The position numbers and the translations under genes were made by a program. The notes under the pieces are model-generated. The model saw only the letters and a program-made list of their open reading frames with translations. It had not been told where the DNA came from and did no database searches. From Lumbricus rubellus (lineage: Eukaryota > Annelida > Clitellata > Crassiclitellata > Lumbricidae), in assembly GCA_945859605.1 (NCBI GenBank), contig OX243820.1, positions 32,310,380 to 32,374,379 on the forward strand: a stretch of 64,000 nt of DNA, read 5' to 3'. Positions 11,245-22,694 of this stretch are shown here, piece by piece (within the stretch, counting starts at the first letter, position 1; each line of letters starts with the position of its first letter).

Positions 11245-11330
11245 CGCGAATAAACAAGCTGGTACGGCCCTGCGTGTGATTTCCGAGTGGCGCTCTAGAA
11301 ATATGGATATTACGATTACGACTGATCGCC
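11245..11330 (+). mobile_element. LINE/SINE 3'-tail repeat with TTACGA tail (unit 2)
   Basis: GCGAATAAACAAGCTGGT...GGCGCTCTAGAAATATGG then ATTACGATTACGACT. The same tail family is at 17770-17875 (plus), 14036-14135, 35690-35795 and 42735-42835 (minus), and at 34420-34748 with a TTACA tail. Confidence 0.5.
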
Positions 11331-11361
11331 GTAGGCCTATTATTCCTCCACTATACGTATG

Positions 11362-11651
11362 CGTTGCTGGCCTAGTTAACTGCACCGGTGAGCGAGAGTG
11401 GTATTCGTCTGTTGGATACAACGGACTGCGGTTCAAGCCTCGGGCTGGAAGTTGACATTCAGAGACTTAGATATCTCGGGCTAGCACGCATGGGACGCGG
11501 TGGCGCATGCCGCTGCGGAGCGACCTTGGACAAGTTGCTTACCCATCATTGTCTGTGGGGAAGGCAACGGGAAACCACCTCACTCATCTCATCCCCAGGG
11601 GCGTAAAAGCCAATGAACCTGCCTTCGGGCAGAGAACCATCATCATCATCA
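11362..11651 (+). mobile_element. tRNA-derived SINE, family 2 (plus)
   Basis: Same organisation as 7997-8282: B-box GGTTCAAGCCTC, CGACCTTGGACAAGTTGCTT, CACTCATCTCATCCCCAGG, and an (ATC)n tail. Flanked by ACGTATG at 11355-11361 and 11652-11658 as a short probable target duplication. Confidence 0.82.
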
Positions 11652-12299
11652 ACGTATGATTTGTTCTTTCCAACGTAGCATAAATGATTCTTACAAGGAT
11701 TGTGGTAGGCTACCTTGTTAGGTTTCGCAGAAACTCTCAACAACTAAACCGATTTGTGGCTGCCTACAACTTAGAAGTAGGTCCTAATTAGCTCGTCTTC
11801 TCGTCACGTGCTTCACCATCTAACAACAAAGCGTCTGAATGGTTGGGTGAGCGTCTTGAAACGTGAATGGCGTGGGCTCGAAACCCTAAAAATGGCCAAA
11901 GAAACAAACTTCAACGCCTTCTAAATAGTTGATCTTGTTATAAAGCGATATCGGTATCGATAGGCTACGAAAACTAATAAATATGATTAAATGACAAATT
12001 ACATAAAATGTATGCTGGATGATTGGTCGAACTATGACTCTCTATGAGAACAATAATTTTTATTCGTGGTTGCTGACTGGCAGTAAAATGAAGCGGAATT
12101 TAAATGTATTTCATGAATCTAGAATTCTAGATGTTTGTGTGCGTGTGTTTGATTGTACGTGCGTATATGACTTTGTGTCTGCATGTTTGTGTGTGCGCTT
12201 GCGTTTGTGTGTGGGTGTTCGTGTGTAACGTACACAATCGCGCGATATTGATGGACGCGAGGGCCAACGTGTACAGACGAGTAAGCGCTGTACAGAGCT

Positions 12300-12890
12300 T
12301 AAGCGGAAGAAGAGCGAGAAAAGATGGAGTTCTGCGAAAGTGAAGCAGATCGCAGGATTCCAGGAAACGGGAGAAGTGTGGCTGACGAAGAAGGAGGGAA
12401 GATGAAGAGGACGAGGAGGGGAAGGGAATGAGGACGGGAGGAGGGAAGAGTAGGTGGAAGAAGAGGAGTATAGAAAGAAGAGAAGGAAGAGGAGAAGGAA
12501 AAAGAGGAAAAGGAAGAAGTGTATATAGGAAGAAGAGTAGGAGGAACAGTAGGAAGAAGAGGAGATGAAGGAGGAAGACGAGAGGGTAAGGAGGAGTATA
12601 ATTACAAGTAGGAGGAGAAGGAGCATGGGAAGAATAGGAAAACGACGAGTAGGAAAAGGAGAAGGGTGCGAAAGACGAGGGGAAAGTAAGAGAGGTAGAA
12701 GGAAAAGAGAAAAAATGGAGAGGAAAGATGAGTATGAAAAGGGAAAGTATGTGGAAGACTAGGGGGAAAAGAGGATGAAGAGGAATAAGTAGAAAAGAGA
12801 AAACGAGAAAGAGGAATGGCAACGAAAAAGGAGGAAGAGAAAGAGGAGAGGGAATGTTAGGAGAAGATATGATAAACGGAAAAGAAGGAG
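12300..12890 (+). repeat. GA-rich low-complexity tract (unit 3)
   Basis: Paralog of 160-735, preceded by the same AGAGCTTAAGCGGAAGAAG-like left flank. The overlapping long open frames (up to 231 aa on the minus strand) are S/L/F/P runs and are not genes. Confidence 0.85.
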
Positions 12891-13249
12891 AGGAGATTGT
12901 GATTAGCTATTTTCCGCAATAAACCAGCGAATATATAGGCCTACCCTTTAATTGTATCAGAGGCGTCTCAAACTCGATCGTACTCTCAGCGTCACAAGTA
13001 ATAAGACTTTGAAAATTATCATATAGGCCTACAATACCATGTGCATAAAATTAAACACACAATCAGATAATAATTGCTTAATAACCAGATAACAATATAA
13101 TACACTAATATGATCCAGATGATAATTAATACAGTAGGCTATAATAACCAATAATTCTAATGTAGGCTATAATGCAGTATGCTATGCGTAAAGTTTTTCT
13201 TATTTAGGCCTAACCTACTTTTGAGAATGGCGGACAAATTCTTTGAGAA

Positions 13250-13440
13250 CAGAAACAACGTAAAATCCGGCAGGGCAGCATCAAAGGTGAACAATTGAGA
13301 TGCCTGGAGATGTCATGGGACACGGGACGAGGCTCAGATTCTGAAGAAACGACGATGGACTGGGAGGATTGCAGCAGATGCGTTGTCCGATTAACAGACC
13401 TGCACGGGAAGGACTATGTACTAAGTAAGTAAGATCAAAT
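13250..13440 (+). mobile_element. Ancient LINE 3' relic (unit 3)
   Basis: Paralog of 4495-4680 with several indels; ends ACCTGCACGGGAAGGACTA. No open frame survives. Confidence 0.4.
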
Positions 13441-14035
13441 GCTTCAGAGTAATTTATGGACTTTCCCCATTAACTCATGTATAAATGAACACGTTATTGG
13501 GAATGGGCAATTCCTATATTGTTGCTATCATTAGACAATTGAGAAAGCGACGGATTTCGTGTTCAGCCTGACTTTTCAAGTTTCAACCAGGTTTCAGTGT
13601 TTTCTTCCACGTAGTCCTATATCAACGGAGACTCTTTCACCGTAAGGTAAAATTATTAGGCTTATGTCTACTGGACATTATATTTATTATTAGGCTTTGA
13701 AGTTAAAATGCATGAGGCGTATAATAGCCAAGGTCTAGTGGTGAATAATTATAACCCGATCATAAATGTCATTTCGATTAAACTGAGCTCAGTTGAGACT
13801 GTTTGAGGTCGTTGGAGATAATGTTTACATTTAGCCTACATTTACAGAACTAAGTCCATCCTATAAGTAAACTCATAACTTGCTGTTGTATGTTCTTAAT
13901 ACCTATACTTTTCTAAAGTCAGTTCCTTATAAATAGCTGAGATTTTACTGGTGGAATTTCCGTAAGTTACAACGCAGAAATTATACAAATATGAAACTGA
14001 AAGCACGACATCGGTTTCTGACAATATTAAACGAT

Positions 14036-14195
14036 ATCTAATACTAATCGTATTCGTAAACTCCTAATTTCTAAAGCGCAACTAGAAAGCCAAGCGCGGG
14101 GCACCGGCTTATTCACAAGCGCTGCGTTGAGTCAAAATTGAGTAGAGAGCTTGAAGGGGCGCTACTACAAGTGCGCATACAAACAAACAATAAAA
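14036..14195. mobile_element. Composite of LINE-tail (minus) and SINE family 1 tail (plus)
   Basis: 14036-14135 is the inverted tail family (GCACCGGCTTATTCACAAGCGC). 14136-14195 is the plus-strand SINE 1 tail (GCTTGAAGGGGCGCTACTAC). It lies just upstream of BTB copy 3 and is absent from the same place in the other units. Confidence 0.5.
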
Positions 14196-14275
14196 AGCTA
14201 GCCTAAATGACTCAAATAAAAGAAAACGACAGCTCATTATTTTAAATAACTGTATTTCATTGATTGCCACAGACC

Positions 14276-16386
14276 ATGGCAAGTCGAGGAGAGATTGGAT
14301 GGCAATCGGAGAAGACATTGGCGGAGTGCATGTCTTACATGCTGGACAACGAAATTGCAACAGACGTCTGCTTTGAAGTTGGTCCACCAGATGGCGCAAC
14401 CGTCAACATCCGGGCTCATCGTCTCGTTCTGATAGCACGCAGTCCAGTGTTTGAAGCCATGTTCTCCAGTGGAATGACTGAGAGCAAAGGCGGAAAAGAT
14501 AAGAAGATAAGAATCGAAGACATCAGGCCAGATACTTTCAAAGCGCTTCTCAGGTAAGCAATTTTGAAATCGTAACCCATGGACAGGCAAAATCCGCAAA
14601 ACATTTGTATCAGACACATGCCATAGACGCTTTTAAAGCGTAACTGGCAAGTATCTAAACAAATTTATGTTGACGTCATGTACGCTAACGCAGCCTTTCT
14701 TTTCTTTCTGATAAAACTTTTAAAGTAGGCTACTCAAGCAAACATTCAATTTCTAGAATGGGTTTCAAAAGAATCGTCGTAGACCAGTGACAATTTTGAT
14801 AATTCTAATCGAGATAGGCCTAATTACAGAAGGACGAAACTATTTTGAAGACATAAGTCCGTGTTTGTTTTCTAAATTCGGTTTCGCTGCTGAAAATATC
14901 AGTGGAGTTTAATTTAACTGTCCATGGCAATTTACATTTCATAGACCGCCATTACAGTTGTCCAAAAATAACTGGGGGGAGGTTTAGACCATTATCCACT
15001 TAGAACCGGGTGTGAAAAACAGACTTTACTATGGTGCTCTTAAAAAGACTCGGAGTTGAATTCTCACCCTGCACCATCATACATGTACATGTATCTGGGC
15101 CAAACCAGCCAGTATTCTCGATGGCTGATTTAGAAACATCCGGTTGATTTTTTTACAAAGCGATCCAGCTGACAAATTCCTCTATTCAGAATTTCAGAAA
15201 CCATTCTAATGAGATGGTTGATGGAGTCGCGTACGTATTGTCTTTATTTTCAAGGATCACTCTAACTCTTTAGTAACCTACATGTACAATTGTAGCCTAT
15301 ATCCTGGTTTTCTTAAAATGCTTCGCAGATTCATCTACACTGACGCCATCGACATTTCTCCTCAAGCTGCGCCTGCATTGATGTATGCCGCTAAAAAGTA
15401 CCTGTTGCCAAAACTCTCTAAACAATGCAGCAGTTTTCTTCAGACAAGTATCAACACTGAGAATGTTTGCTTTCTATTGGATCAAAGTTTACTCTTCTCG
15501 GAAGAAACTCTGAGAGACGATTGTCTGAAGTTTATTTCCAGTCATGCCGACGAGATATTCAAGAGAGACGAATTTCTGGATTCCTCGCGTCAAGCAATGG
15601 AAGCTATTTTGAAGATTGAGAAAACGAGGACGAAGGAATCGGTCATTTTCCAGAGTTGTGAGAATTGGGCGAAACATCAGATGAGTCTTTATAACTCAAT
15701 TCATAATCCAAGTGATGAGCAGATCAGAGATGCTCTGGGCAGTTTGTTGTTTAGCATCCGTTTCCCGATCATGGATCCAGAAGAATTTGCGAATCTTGTT
15801 GGTGGTCGAAGTGTTTTAACTGCTGAAGAGAAATCGTCTATTTATTTTTATGTAATTAAAAAGGAACAAAAGGAAGATCTTTTATTTGACGTTAACGAAA
15901 GGCATGTCGAAAAAAAATGTGTTGATCGAACTATCAAGGCCGCATCAGGGCATTGGGCTTCTGGTTTCAATGTCGAAACAGGGCGTTGGGGTCGTGGTCA
16001 AAGTAGTAGAGACTCCATTGCTTTTACATCTGACAAAAAAAGTTGAATTGTGTGGTCTTGGATTGTTTACTGGATTCAATGGAAATGCATACGACGTTGA
16101 TATTGAAATTTTGAATCCTGAAAAATCACTCTTCAAAAAGAGATTCACCATTCCGTTCACCGGAATCTCCGCACCATTCAAGATTTCGTTCGATTCACCA
16201 GTTTGCATTCGCAGTGGAGTTGTTTACACGATTATCGCGTTTGCTCGAGGCAACATAGGATGCTACGGCGAGCAATGCAAAGTTACATGCAAAAGCTGCG
16301 ATGTCACATTTACATTTTCAAACAGCGATCAAACTTCAAAAACCAATGCTACTTGGGGTCAGATCCCACAACTTTTCTACGTCTAA
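14276..16386 (+). pseudogene. BTB-BACK-PHR copy 3, frameshifted
   Basis: Exon 1 is 14276-14553 (donor CTCAG|GTAAGC) and exon 2 starts at 15329 (acceptor CTTCGCAG). BTB and BACK are intact and the linker is extended (GHWASGFNVETGRWGRG, Gly/Trp-rich). At 16035-16041 the run after GAC has seven A, where copy 4 has six. The frame therefore ends at 16046 after DKKS, and the PHR domain continues in another frame to TAA at 16384-16386. With one A removed the gene would align end to end with copy 4. Either this is a young pseudogene, a truncated BTB-BACK protein, or a homopolymer sequencing error. Everything else looks conserved, so decay must be recent if real. Confidence 0.85.
14955..15072. mobile_element. 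Short MITE-like repeat (copy b) in the intron of BTB copy 3
   Basis: AATAACTGGGGGGAGG, GTGAAAAACAGACTTTACTA, then AATTCTCACCCTGC. The equivalent intron of copy 4 (about 20835-20850) reads directly across without it, giving a paralogous empty site. Confidence 0.55.
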
Positions 16387-16811
16387 GCATCATGTTTTCA
16401 AAGTTTCATTATTTAGGCCTATCAGAATTATGTAAGAACTTATAAAACTTCGGATGACGTATATTGTCTATCCATGTCCTTGACTATGTCGTCGCCTTTT
16501 TTGCATGATTGTCTATGAGCCTGCAATGGACTAATCTCAAGGCTCACCTCACGGATCCAGCGCGTTACAGGACATGACATTGTCATTACATATAATTTTA
16601 CTTCCCAGTAAAAACTTGTACCAGCGTGCCGCGGAAAGAACTAGGGGGATTTTCGCACGCATTGCATGCGTTTCGCTACTTCTGAGTGTGTGTTCAATTT
16701 TATGAGTGTGCAAATTGTAGCGGCGTATTGAAGAGTTTACTGAAAGGTCAATATAACCGACAGGAAGGAAAAATTTACAGTTTAACTAGCGCCACTAAAT
16801 GAGTTTAGCAA

Positions 16812-17632
16812 GGTGTCACGACAACTCGTCCATAAACATAGTAAGCGTACGGGAGATTTCAGCAGTGGGGTGGGGGCAAGATTGAACTTCTGCCCGAAAA
16901 ATACATCCGTGAAAAAGTTGACGACCTTTTTTTTAGTCCTTCGGGTCTGTGTTTGCCCGAAAAACCCGACTTGCCCGAAAGTTGACGACCTTTTTTTTTT
17001 TTAGTCGTTTGGGTCTGTGTTTGCCCGAAGAAAAACCCGACTTGCCCGAAACTTGACGGCCTTTTTTTTTTAGTCGTTCGGGTCTTTTGCCCGAAAAAAC
17101 CACCAAACTTGCCCGAATTTGGGGGGGCATTTGCCCCCCCCCCTGCACCCCCCGCCTCGTACGCCTATGTCCATAGACAACTCGTCCAACGACAACTCGT
17201 CCACGGACAACTGGTCCACCGACAACTCGTCCACCGAAATAGAAGCCGGATTAACGAGAGAGCGCTTGAGAATTGGGAGCTGGATGAAAGTTCTTTATTA
17301 TTTTACGAAATAGGAGCTGGGTTTATTTAAGAAAATTCTAATGGTTTTCTTGTTTAAATATAAGCTGAATTGACGATTTTCATCATGTGTCTCAACATGC
17401 ATCCAGCTTCTATTTCAGATAGAAAAAAACTTGATCCATCTTCCATTTCTTAGGCGGGTTTTCATGAATCCAGCTTCTATTTCACCTGTAAAAACCTTCA
17501 TCCAGCTTCCATTTCTCAAGCGTTTTCTCATTAATCCGGCTTCTATTTCGGTGGACGAGTTGTCGGTGGACCAGTTGTCCGTGGACGAGTTGTCGTTGGA
17601 CGAGTTGTCGTTGGATCAATTGTCGTGGAACC
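16812..17632. mobile_element. Foldback (MULE/TU-like) element with 9-bp target duplication
   Basis: Flanked by GTTTAGCAA at 16803-16811 and 17633-17641. Unit 2 retains an empty paralogous site at about 11172-11190 (ATCTAGCAATGGA). Ends are GGTGTCACGACAACTCG and, inverted, GGTTCCACGACAATTG. Each arm has five or so 15-bp tandem repeats (GACAACTCGTCCACC), then a unique inner arm (GAAATAGAAGCCGGATTAA...GCTGGATGAA). The centre is about 150 bp and noncoding. Sea urchin TU elements are foldbacks with 15-bp outer tandem repeats, and 9-bp duplications are typical of Mutator-like elements; which applies is inference. A hAT-like element interrupts the left array. Confidence 0.88.
16837..17169. mobile_element. 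hAT-like nonautonomous element nested in the foldback
   Basis: Ends CATAG..GCGTACG and, inverted, CATAGGCGTACGAGG. The flanks TCCATAAA (16829-16836) and TCCATAGA (17170-17177) are an 8-bp duplication with one mismatch. The interior has repeated GCCCGAAAgTTGACGACCTTTTTTTT blocks and a G/C-run near the right end. Removing it restores the 15-bp periodicity of the host array. No transposase. Confidence 0.75.
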
Positions 17633-17769
17633 GTTTAGCAATGGAAGGAATACATCAATATCGTACGACGAGGAGGGAGAGGATTGGCTACACGCCTCGT
17701 GTGCCAAGTCTAAGAAAATAAAGTCGCTAACGCTTAGGCGGTTCGTTGTTTCTGTCCCCAAAGTTGCTA

Positions 17770-17875
17770 GCGCTGTTACAATATTGGCGCTCGTGAATAA
17801 GCTGGTGCCCTGCACTTTGATTCCATGTGGTATTCTAGGAATTTTAAGACTACGATCACGATTACGATTAGGCGC
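17770..17875 (+). mobile_element. LINE/SINE 3'-tail repeat (unit 3)
   Basis: GGCGCTCGTGAATAAGCTGG, TGCCCTGCACTTT, then GATCACGATTACGATTAGGC. Aligns with 11245-11330 of unit 2, so it predates that duplication. Confidence 0.5.
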
Positions 17876-18460
17876 TGTATTGTTCCTCCACTTCCTGTGG
17901 TTTGTAGCACGTAGCATAAGGATTCTAACAAGGAGTGCGATGCTTCTGAGGTTTCACAGAAGCTCAACAACTTATCGATGTGTCGCTGACTATTAAAGGC
18001 CTTCGCTCTTCCCCTCGTCTCGTGCTTCACCATCTAACAACAACTTAAGGCAGTAGACGTCTCAATAAGTCAATGACTGTGTGAGCGTCTTGAAATGTGA
18101 ATAGCGTTGTGGACTCGAAACGTTAAAAATGTCCATAGAAGTAAACTTCCAAGCCTTCGAAATAGTTGATCTTGTTAAGACACGATTTCAGTAACGATAA
18201 TAAAAAATATGATTAAATAACAAATAATAAAAAATGTATGAACGATGATTGGATGAAATAATTATTAATTAATATGAGTAAAATTATTACGTGTGGTTCC
18301 TGAATGCCAGTAAAATGAAGCGGAATCAAAGTGTATTAGGCCTACATGTAGCCTACATTGTATCTCGATGGTTGTATGCGTGTAATTCAGTGTCTGTATT
18401 AAGCGGAACAGCGACAGCGTTAGCGAACGGGTTAGAGCGAATGTTTGAGTTAAGCGCATT

Positions 18461-18595
18461 GTGAGTATTTTCAAAAAATAACGGGACTGGATTATGATCC
18501 ACGTGGAATATTATTGTGGTGTGAAAAACACTTTATTATGGGGCTCTAAAAAGACTGGGGGAACGGAATCTCCAACCATCCGGCAATAATCCATT
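18461..18595. mobile_element. Short MITE-like repeat (copy c)
   Basis: TGGATTATGATCCACGTGGA, GTGAAAAACACTTTATTATG, GGGGCTCTAAAAAGACTGGG, CCGGCAATAATCC. Same flanking sequence as copy a. Confidence 0.5.
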
Positions 18596-18734
18596 ACACG
18601 TAGTCGCTAATCAACAGTGACCAGACGAAACATAATATAAGGAAGTCGCGTGCCGTGACGTCATAAGCGAGTCGGATAAGAATTTCCGTTAATTCAAAAA
18701 GCGGCCTTTCACCTTTCTTGGGCTCTATCCGCTG

Positions 18735-18895
18735 TCAAGAAGGGACGGTGTGAGGGAGGAAGGGACCGGAGGGAGCGGGACGAAGAGGGTGGGAAGGGAG
18801 CGGAGGGGAGCGATGGAGGAGGGATGGATGCAAGGAGGGGAGGGGAGGGGAAGGGGGAGGGGAGGGGAGGTAGGGAGGGATGGTTGTATGATCTT
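18735..18895 (+). repeat. G-rich (GGGAGGA) low-complexity tract
   Basis: GGGAGGGGAAGGGGG-type sequence on the plus strand with several runs of three or more G, capable in principle of G-quadruplex formation. No coding content. Confidence 0.7.
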
Positions 18896-19109
18896 TTCAG
18901 CCACAGCAACACGTGGCCGGGTTCAGCTAGTATATATATAATATATAGTGTGTGCATGTATGTGCGTTCATGCGCATGTGTGTCTGTATTTATGTGTGTG
19001 CATGCGTCTGTGTGTGGGTTTGTGCATTTGTAATGTACACAATCAGGCAATATTGCTGGACACAAACGCTAACGTGTACATGCGAATATAAGCGCTGTGT
19101 GCAGAGCTT

Positions 19110-19240
19110 AAGATGTTTGGAGATGTCAAGGAAGGTGGCTGAAGAAATGACGATGGACTGGGAAGAGTGCAGGAGATGCGTTGCTCGATGAACAGACCTG
19201 CATGCACGGGAAGGACTAAGTACTAAGTAAGTAAGATCAA
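19110..19240 (+). mobile_element. Ancient LINE 3' relic (unit 4)
   Basis: Best preserved frame among the four relics: LRCLEMSRKVAEE...MDWEECRRCVAR then stop, followed by ACCTGCATGCACGGGAAGG. It is fused directly to AGAGCTTAAG, so the GA tract and about 0.8 kb present in unit 3 are deleted here. Confidence 0.45.
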
Positions 19241-20177
19241 ACGCCCCAGAGTAATTTATGGACTTGCCCGAATAACTCGTGTATAAAATGAACGCGTTAT
19301 TGGGAATGGGAAATTCCTATTTTGTTGCTATTATTAGACATTTAAGAAAGCGACTTGGATATAATAATTATTGTGTTTCAACTTTAAACCAGGTTTCAGC
19401 GTATTCTTCCACGTAGGCCTTTATCAACTGAGACTCTTTTACCACAAGGTAAAATGACATTATTAGGCTTATGTCTACTGGACATTATATAATTATTAGG
19501 CTTTGAAATGAAAATGCCTGACGCGTAGAGCCAATGGTTAGCGGTGATAACCCGCTCGTGGCGATCATGTCAGTGATTGGTCGTTAGTCGTTAGAGCTGA
19601 GATTTTACGTGGTGAAATTTCCGTAAATTACAATAATTATAGAGATTATATAAATTTGAGACCGAAAGTAGGCTACGGCATCGGTTTCTGACAATATTAA
19701 TCTATAATAATTATCGGGCCTGCTGTATAATGCTTTGTTGCTTTTACGAGACACAGAAAAATGATATCTTAGTCATAGGTAAGAACACTTGGAGTCTTGG
19801 GTAGAGGTAAATGACGGCTCGGTAGCAAGTAAACATTATGGCGGCCACAGATGCGTGCAGAATAGAGCGGCCTGACCTACGGCGATCGATAGCCCAATGT
19901 TTTCGCGAAAGCAAGTTAGTAAAAAATACCATGTAATTGTAAAGGTATAATTTCAGAAATAGATTAGCCAATTTCTTTTACACTTACAGGACTACGTTTC
20001 AACACAACCCTGAAGGCAATGAATCACTGAGGAAGTAGGTCTATAAGTAGTAAAACATGTACTACGTATAGGTCTAATGTATTATTGGTCACACTGAAGC
20101 GCTAAATAACTCAAATAAAAAAGAGCGAATACGAATGTTCATCTATATAACTGAATTTTTTTTGATTGCCGCAGACT

Positions 20178-22339
20178 ATGGCATGTCGAGGAGAGGTTGG
20201 ATGGCAATCGGAGAAATCATTGGCAGAGTGCATGTCTTACATGCTGGACAACGAAATAGCAACAGACGTCTGCTTTGAAGTTGGTCCACCAGATGGGGTT
20301 ACTGTCAACATCCAGGCTCATCGCCTCATTCTGACAGCACGCAGTCCTGTCTTTGAAGCCATGTTCTCCAGTGGAATGACTGAGAGCAAAGGAGGAAAAG
20401 ATGAGAAGATACGAATCGAAGACATCAGGCCAGATATTTTCAAAGTGCTTCTGAAGTAAGAAATTTTGAAATCATTGCCCGATAGGCAAACATTTGTAGC
20501 AAACACATGCCATTGCCGCTTTAGCGTAACTGGCAAGTATTTAAACGAATTTAATATGTTGACTTCATGTAGCCTAATGTAGCCTATCTTTGCTTTCTGA
20601 TAAAACTTTTAAAGTACTTCAAGCAAACGTCCAATTTGTACAATGGGTTTAAAAAGAAGCGTGTTAGACCATTGAAAATTTTGATAATTAAGCTGATATG
20701 TTCTTGTGATAAACAGAGTAGCAAAACTATTTTTGTAGATATAAATCCGTGTTTGTTTTCTAAATTCAGTTTCACTGCTGACAATATCAACAGAATTTAA
20801 TTTAGCCATCCAATTAATACCTAGATTCATAGACCACCATGGTTTCTGGGCCAAATCAGGCAGTGTTTTCAATAACAAATTCAGAGACTCCGATTGATTT
20901 TTGTACAAAGCCATCCAGCTGACAAAAACAGTTCTACTGAGATTTTATTTATGTATTTATTTATTTGTCCATTTCTATGGCGTCCCTTCATACTCACCAC
21001 TCAAAGGTGCTCCCGAATACTGCAGCACGGACACTGCATCTGAGTTTCATGCCGAAGCGCTGAGCAATTGCGAGTGAAGGACTTTCCCATGGTACCTACG
21101 CGGCAGCTTGAGGTGGATTTAAACCTGAAACCCTTTGGCTGCAAGACAACGAACTTACCAACTACACCAACGCGCCTCACAATGCTTTGGTTTATGTAGT
21201 CGCGTAGACAAGTCCATGCCGATGGCCTTTATTTTTCCAGGATCACTAGCTTATTCAGTAACCTGCATGTATTTTAATTGTATATCTTGTTTTTTCTTAA
21301 AATGATTTGTAGATTCATCTACACAGATGATGTCGACATTTCTCCTCAAGTTGCGCCTGCATTGATGTATGCTGCTAAAAAGTACCTGTTGCTAAAACTG
21401 TCTAAACATTGCAGCAGTTTGCTTCAGACAATTATCAACGTTGAGAATGTTTGCTTTCTATTGGATCAAAGTTTAATCTTCTTTGAGGATGATCTGAGAG
21501 ACGATTGTCTGAAGTTTATTTCCAGTCATGCCGACGAGATTTTCAGGACAGAGGAATTCCTGGATACTTCGCGTCAAGTAATGGAAACTATTTTGAAGAT
21601 TGAGAAAACTAGGACGAAGGAATCGGTCATTTTTAAGAGTTGTGAGAATTGGGCGAAACATCAGTTGAGTCGTTTTAAGTCGATTTGTAATCCAAGTGAC
21701 GAGCAGATCAGAGAGACTCTGGGCAGTTTGTTGTTTAGTATCCGTTTTCCGACCATGAATCCTGAAGAATTTGCGGATCTTGTTGGTGACCGACATGTTT
21801 TAACTGCTGAAGAGAAATTGTCAATTTACTTCTACGTTATTAAAAAGGAGCAAAGGGGAAATCTTTTGTTTGACGTTAACAAAAGGTATGTCGAAGAAAA
21901 ATGTGTTGACCGAATTATCAATTGCCAAACAAAGCTTCGGTTTAGTGGTTCAAGTAGAGAAAACTTTACATCTGACAAAAAAGTTGAATTGTGTGGCCTT
22001 GGATTGTTTACTGGATACGATGGAGATTCATATGACATTGAAATTGAAATTTCTGATCCTGAAAAATCACTCTTCAAAAAGGTATTCACCATTCCTTTCA
22101 CCGGAAACGCCGAACCATTCAAGATTTCTTTCGATTCGCCAATTTGCATTCGCAGTGGAGTTATTTACACGATTGTCGCTTCTCCTCAAGGCAACGATGG
22201 ACTAAGTCTAACAGTATACTGCAAGCAATGCCATGTTACATGCAAATGCGACGATATAACATTTACATTTTCAAAAAGCTATCAACCCTCAGAAACCATT
22301 GTTACATGGAGTCTGATCCCACAACTTTTCTGTGTATAA
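20178..22339 (+). CDS. BTB-BACK-PHR protein, copy 4 (intact, 434 aa)
   Basis: Exons 20178-20455 and 21313-22339. The donor reads CTGAA|GTAAGA (so the split codon encodes Lys where copies 1 and 3 have Arg) and the acceptor ATTTGTAG|ATTCATC. The ATG follows GCCGCAG|ACT, again suggesting an upstream noncoding exon. BTB is at about residues 24-125, BACK 130-235, PHR from VELCGLGLF (about 315) to the end, IPQLFCV. The last residues differ from LFYV in the others. The intron is 857 bp and carries a family 1 SINE. Domain order and length match BTBD1/2/3/6-type CUL3 adaptors. The substrate is unknown. Confidence 0.9.
20970..21177 (-). mobile_element. tRNA-derived SINE, family 1 (minus) in intron of BTB copy 4
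   Basis: Head at the right end (GGCGCGTTGGTGTAGTTGGT on the minus strand), B-box region degraded to GGTTTAAATCCACC, then GGGAAAGTCCTTCACTCGC and the tail. Absent from the intron of copies 1 and 3. Confidence 0.75.
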
Positions 22340-22694
22340 AAAAAATCATATTTTCAAATTGCATTGTTTTGCCAAAAGTATGTAAGAAGTTAAGAACTCA
22401 TAACACTTCAGGTATAGCGTAGGCTATCCAAATCCTGACTTTGATCCGGCAATGGACTGTGAAGGTTCAGTTCATGGAGTCAGTGCATTACAGGATATGT
22501 CCTTAGGCCTACTTCCCAGTAAATAAAACTTAGACCAACTAGCCGCAGTAAGAACAAGATGGATGCATTGTCTAGTTCTGAATGTGTGCTCGATTTTATA
22601 AGTGCATACGACACCTAGCGGCGTGTTGAACAGTTTACTGAAAGGTCAATAATAACCGTCATGAAAGAAAACTGACAGTTTCACTAGCAATGGC

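Larger units (their letters stand above)
8441..11860 (+). repeat. Tandem unit 2 of the BTB gene array
   Basis: It opens with GTGAATGACGTCGAAGG-type sequence (about 8450) that recurs at about 11865 and 18100. It contains a GT-rich stretch, a MITE, a telomere-like tract, the LINE relic (9705-9890), the conserved upstream block (9900-10530) and the PHR-only pseudogene. It is the shortest unit and lacks the BTB and BACK exons. Confidence 0.7.
11861..18095 (+). repeat. Tandem unit 3 of the BTB gene array
   Basis: Contains the GT-rich tract, GTACACAATC block, GA-rich tract, LINE relic (13250-13440), conserved upstream block, BTB copy 3, a foldback with nested hAT-like element, and the 3' flank ending in CTTCACCATCTAACAACAA, also seen at 11810 and 8395. 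Confidence 0.7.

Noticed and set aside
12111..12822. 171- and 231-aa minus frames
   Set aside because: Same GA/CT compositional cause; paralogous tract in unit 1 does not conserve the frame.
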